Origin: DATKSS01 sp049582065
Lineage (GTDB): Bacteria; Chloroflexota; Dormibacteria; Dormibacterales; Dormibacteraceae
DNA: 12,797 bases
NCBI GenBank assembly: GCA_049582065.1
Contig: JBAUTF010000318.1
Span: 1 to 12,797, forward strand
Reading direction: 5' to 3'
The position numbers were made by a program, and so were the translations under genes. A model generated the notes under the pieces. It did not search any database. It was not told the DNA's origin and was given only the letters and a program-made list of their open reading frames with translations. Numbering within the stretch: position 1 is the first letter of the stretch; every line of letters begins with the position of its first letter. Positions 10,467 to 12,797 of the stretch are shown here, piece after piece.

Positions 10467-12797
10467 ATGGCACTGGAGACCCGGCAGGCCGCGCCAGTAG
10501 GGCGCGCAGCGGCCCCTGGCCGCAGGCGCGCTGTGTTTCTGGCCGTTCTCGTCCGGCTCCTCCTGATCCTGGCCGCGGTCGTCGCCCTCCTGCCGTTCCT
10601 GGCCCTCGCCCTAGGCCTGGTGGTGACGATCCGGGACGGCATCGGCGGCTCCAGCTCAATTGGCGTCGGGCTGTCGTTCGGCGCCCTGGTCCTCGGTTCG
10701 ATCTTCTTCCTGTATTCGGTCCGGTACTACCTGGCCAGCCTGGTCATGCTGTTCTCGTCGCTGGTGCTCGCCGGCGGCAACGGTTATTCGAACGGACACG
10801 GCACGGGTGGCGGCAACGGCCATCCAAACGGGCTCATGCGCCTGCTCCGGCGCGGCAACGGGCACGGCAACGGCAACGGCAACGGCAACGGGCATTTCGA
10901 GCTCGGCTACGAGCCGTTCGTCTCCATCCACATCGCGACCTACAACGAGAAGCGCGTCATCAGCCGCCTGCTCGAGGGCTGCGCAGCGCTCGAGTACGGC
11001 AACTACGAGGTGATCGTCGTCGACGACTCGACCGACGAGACGACGTCCATCCTGCAGGCCTGGCAGGGCCGCCCTGGCTTCAAACTCCTCCACCGCGCGA
11101 GCCGCGACGGTTTCAAGGGCGGCGCGCTGGCAGTCGCGCTCCAGTACACCGACCCGCGCGCGGAGTTCGTGATCGTGTGGGACGCGGACGTGGTGCCGTT
11201 CCCGGACTCGATCCAAACGTTCCTTCCCCACTTCTTCAAGGCCAACGGGAACGGCGGCTCCAACGGCAGCGCCGGTTCGAGCCACGCGCCCCAGCCCCGC
11301 CCCGAGGTGGCGGCGGTACAGGGCTACCAGTGGCACATCCTCAACAAGAGCGAGAACTGGCTGACCGAGGCGGTCCGGGCCGAGTACGCCGGCAGCTACA
11401 TGGTCGAACGTCCCTTCCAGGAGTTCATCGGCTCGCTGAAGATGATCGCCGGGACCGCGTACATGATCCGGGCCCAGCTCCTGCGCCAGCTGGGTTGGGG
11501 CCGCAGCCTCACGGAGGACTGGGAGCTCACCCTTCGCCTCCACGCGCTCGGGTACAAGGTCGTCTACACGCCGTACGCGGAGTCACCCGCCGAGTGCGTC
11601 GCCACGCTCGGAAGGCTCGCGCGGCAGCGAATGCGCTGGGCCGAGGGCCACAGCTTCAACGTGCGCCGCCACTTCGGCGAGATCATGCGCTCGCCGCATT
11701 TGGGCTTCGTCGAGAAGGTCGAATTCCTGTACTACTCGACCTACTACCTGCAGGCGGCTCTTTTCGTAGCCGGCAGCGCGATGTGGCTGTTCGCGGAGAT
11801 CGTCCTCCACGCCCATGTTCCCGACTGGACCGCCACGCTCGGCTGGTCGCTGCTGCTCACGAACCTGCTCGCGCTGCCGATCATGAACTTCGCCGGGCTG
11901 CTCCTGGAAGGCGCGCCGCCGAAGGATTTCGTGGGCGTGGCCGGCGCCCTCGCCACCTCGTTCCTCCTCGTGCCGTTCCAGGCGTACGCGGCGCTCAAAG
12001 GCCTGCTCGAGAAGGACGAGGGACCCTGGTACCGCACCCCGAAGACAGGACGCGTCACCGATCCCGTGCGCCACCTGCGCCGCCTCAAGTGGCTGCGCCG
12101 CTGGCTGGGGCCCCTTCAGCGCAACGGTCGCGCGAGCATACCGGCCTACGCAACCGCCATGCCGCCGCGGAGGCCTGCCCGCCACGCGGCCTGGATCGCC
12201 GTCGGCGCCATGATCCTCGCCCTCGCCGGCATCGGGTACGGCGCCGAGCACGCGCCGGTCGCGGGCGCGGGTGGCACCACGCTCTACATGCACGATCCGG
12301 CCACCGCGGTCATGGACAGCACTGTGCCTGCGGCGGGTGTGCCGACAACGGTCCCGTTGAATGCAGCGAACGACATCTTCACGTGGTCCACGCCTACCGC
12401 GACCTCGGCGAGCCAGACCATCAGCTCGAGCACCACGTTCCAGTTCAACTACTGGACGACCGGCCTTGCCGGCGCGACCTCCACCGCAAACCTCACGCTC
12501 GGCTACAGCGCCAACCCGGGCTGCGTCAGCCCGGTCACATGGATCCAGAACACGACCAACGTCGGCAACGGCACGACCATTACGGCCACGCTCCCGAAGG
12601 CGGTGGCTGCCGGTGACCTGCTGGTCGGCATCTTCAGGGCCACCACTGCGCCTCCGACCGTGTCGGACAACATCAACGGCAACTGGACGCAGGCCGGCAT
12701 CAACAGCCTGGTGTCGATGTGGTACGTCCAGAACTCCAAGGCGGCGCCGGCGGGTGGACTGCACGTGACCTTGAACAGCGCCGCCACGGGAGAAATC
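10467..12797 (+). CDS. GT2 cellulose-synthase-like membrane glycosyltransferase with C-terminal extracellular beta-rich region (partial)
   Basis: Open for 777 codons and running off the window. ATG 10467 is fixed by an in-frame TAG at 10461. Two N-terminal helices (about 22-54, 65-97) precede a cytosolic GT2 domain with HIATYNE (155-161), VVDDSTDET (184-192), WDADVVP (238-244, DxD metal site), TEDWELTLR (349-357, catalytic-base region) and RQRMRW (386-391, QxxRW acceptor motif). This is the full set of a processive beta-glycosyltransferase using a nucleotide sugar. More helices follow (about 420-520), with the family-typical EGPWYRTPKTGRV before a final helix (about 575-592). From about 594 on, the chain is Thr/Ser/Asn-rich and beta-like (for example FQFNYWTTGLAGATSTANLTL), predicted outside the cell. 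Gly-Asn-rich inserts occupy 104-143 and a loop after FLPHFFKA. Such enzymes export polysaccharide; the polymer is unknown. Confidence 0.88.
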   Translation, partial: MALETRQAAPVGRAAAPGRRRAVFLAVLVRLLLILAAVVALLPFLALALGLVVTIRDGIGGSSSIGVGLSFGALVLGSIFFLYSVRYYLASLVMLFSSLVLAGGNGYSNGHGTGGGNGHPNGLMRLLRRGNGHGNGNGNGNGHFELGYEPFVSIHIATYNEKRVISRLLEGCAALEYGNYEVIVVDDSTDETTSILQAWQGRPGFKLLHRASRDGFKGGALAVALQYTDPRAEFVIVWDADVVPFPDSIQTFLPHFFKANGNGGSNGSAGSSHAPQPRPEVAAVQGYQWHILNKSENWLTEAVRAEYAGSYMVERPFQEFIGSLKMIAGTAYMIRAQLLRQLGWGRSLTEDWELTLRLHALGYKVVYTPYAESPAECVATLGRLARQRMRWAEGHSFNVRRHFGEIMRSPHLGFVEKVEFLYYSTYYLQAALFVAGSAMWLFAEIVLHAHVPDWTATLGWSLLLTNLLALPIMNFAGLLLEGAPPKDFVGVAGALATSFLLVPFQAYAALKGLLEKDEGPWYRTPKTGRVTDPVRHLRRLKWLRRWLGPLQRNGRASIPAYATAMPPRRPARHAAWIAVGAMILALAGIGYGAEHAPVAGAGGTTLYMHDPATAVMDSTVPAAGVPTTVPLNAANDIFTWSTPTATSASQTISSSTTFQFNYWTTGLAGATSTANLTLGYSANPGCVSPVTWIQNTTNVGNGTTITATLPKAVAAGDLLVGIFRATTAPPTVSDNINGNWTQAGINSLVSMWYVQNSKAAPAGGLHVTLNSAATGEI
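10854..10895 (+). repeat. GGCAAC microsatellite in the glycosyltransferase gene
   Basis: Four perfect tandem GGCAAC units (10866-10889) are flanked by further degenerate copies, encoding the Gly-Asn run of the linker between the second N-terminal helix and the GT2 domain. Because the unit is six bases, slippage changes linker length by two residues without shifting the frame. Confidence 0.8.

Noticed and set aside
10854..10895. CRISPR-like tandem repeats
   Set aside because: The units are six bases with no spacers and lie in frame within a coding region; this is a microsatellite.
10208..12616. An 802-codon plus-strand open frame
   Set aside because: It is a high-GC shadow of the glycosyltransferase in another frame: Arg/Pro/Ala/Gly-rich with no motifs, while the frame from 10467 carries every GT2 motif.
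11583..12764. A 393-codon minus-strand open frame
   Set aside because: It is antisense to the glycosyltransferase, Arg/His/Gly/Glu-rich and lacks domain features.

Overview
This is a high-GC bacterial window with many GTG/TTG starts, several genes whose -10 hexamer sits directly in front of the start codon (leaderless-type expression), and a YvcK protein carrying an N-terminal membrane domain. Together these suggest a soil lineage near Chloroflexota/Dormibacterota or Actinomycetota. That placement is an inference from gene style, not a phylogeny.

Layout. (1) 1-1309: the end of purA (adenylosuccinate synthetase) followed closely by a winged-helix HTH_42 protein of the AlkZ-like DNA glycosylase family. 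(2) 1317-3696: a divergent pair made of an orphan RnfD/NqrB-like membrane protein (minus) and a secreted, C-terminally anchored Asp-box (BNR) repeat protein (plus). (3) 3724-5104: a RidA-family protein overlapping a PAP2-type membrane phosphatase/phosphotransferase. (4) 5079-6353 (minus): YvcK, tail-to-tail with and overlapping the PAP2 gene. (5) 6421-6798: a small one-TM protein with a DUF5808-like motif. (6) 6892-6966: tRNA-Gln(CTG).

(7) 6922-9789 is the most interesting part. The 3' 45 nt of the tRNA gene, from the anticodon loop to CCA, recurs 2823 bp downstream with one mismatch. This is the direct-repeat signature of an element integrated in a tRNA gene. The ~2.8 kb segment holds an NTF2-like protein, a large HD-GYP protein with a C-terminal LuxR helix-turn-helix, and a DUF4242 (SCO4226-like, possibly nickel-binding) protein, and no integrase. 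Matching 18-bp near-palindromes (ATCRACCGAACGGTYGAT) lie upstream of the NTF2-like and DUF4242 genes. At both, a TAnnnT -10 hexamer begins at the same distance, and the site is centred near -43, as expected for an activator of the LuxR type. The island therefore looks like a small self-contained regulon, with the HD-GYP-LuxR protein as the obvious candidate regulator. Its own gene has a good ribosome-binding site in front of GTA rather than GTG.

(8) 9790-10466 has no convincing gene, only traces of a degraded minus-strand frame. (9) 10467 to the window end: a processive GT2 (cellulose-synthase-like) membrane glycosyltransferase. It has Gly-Asn-rich inserts encoded partly by a GGCAAC microsatellite, and it continues past its last membrane helix into a secreted beta-rich region that runs off the window.
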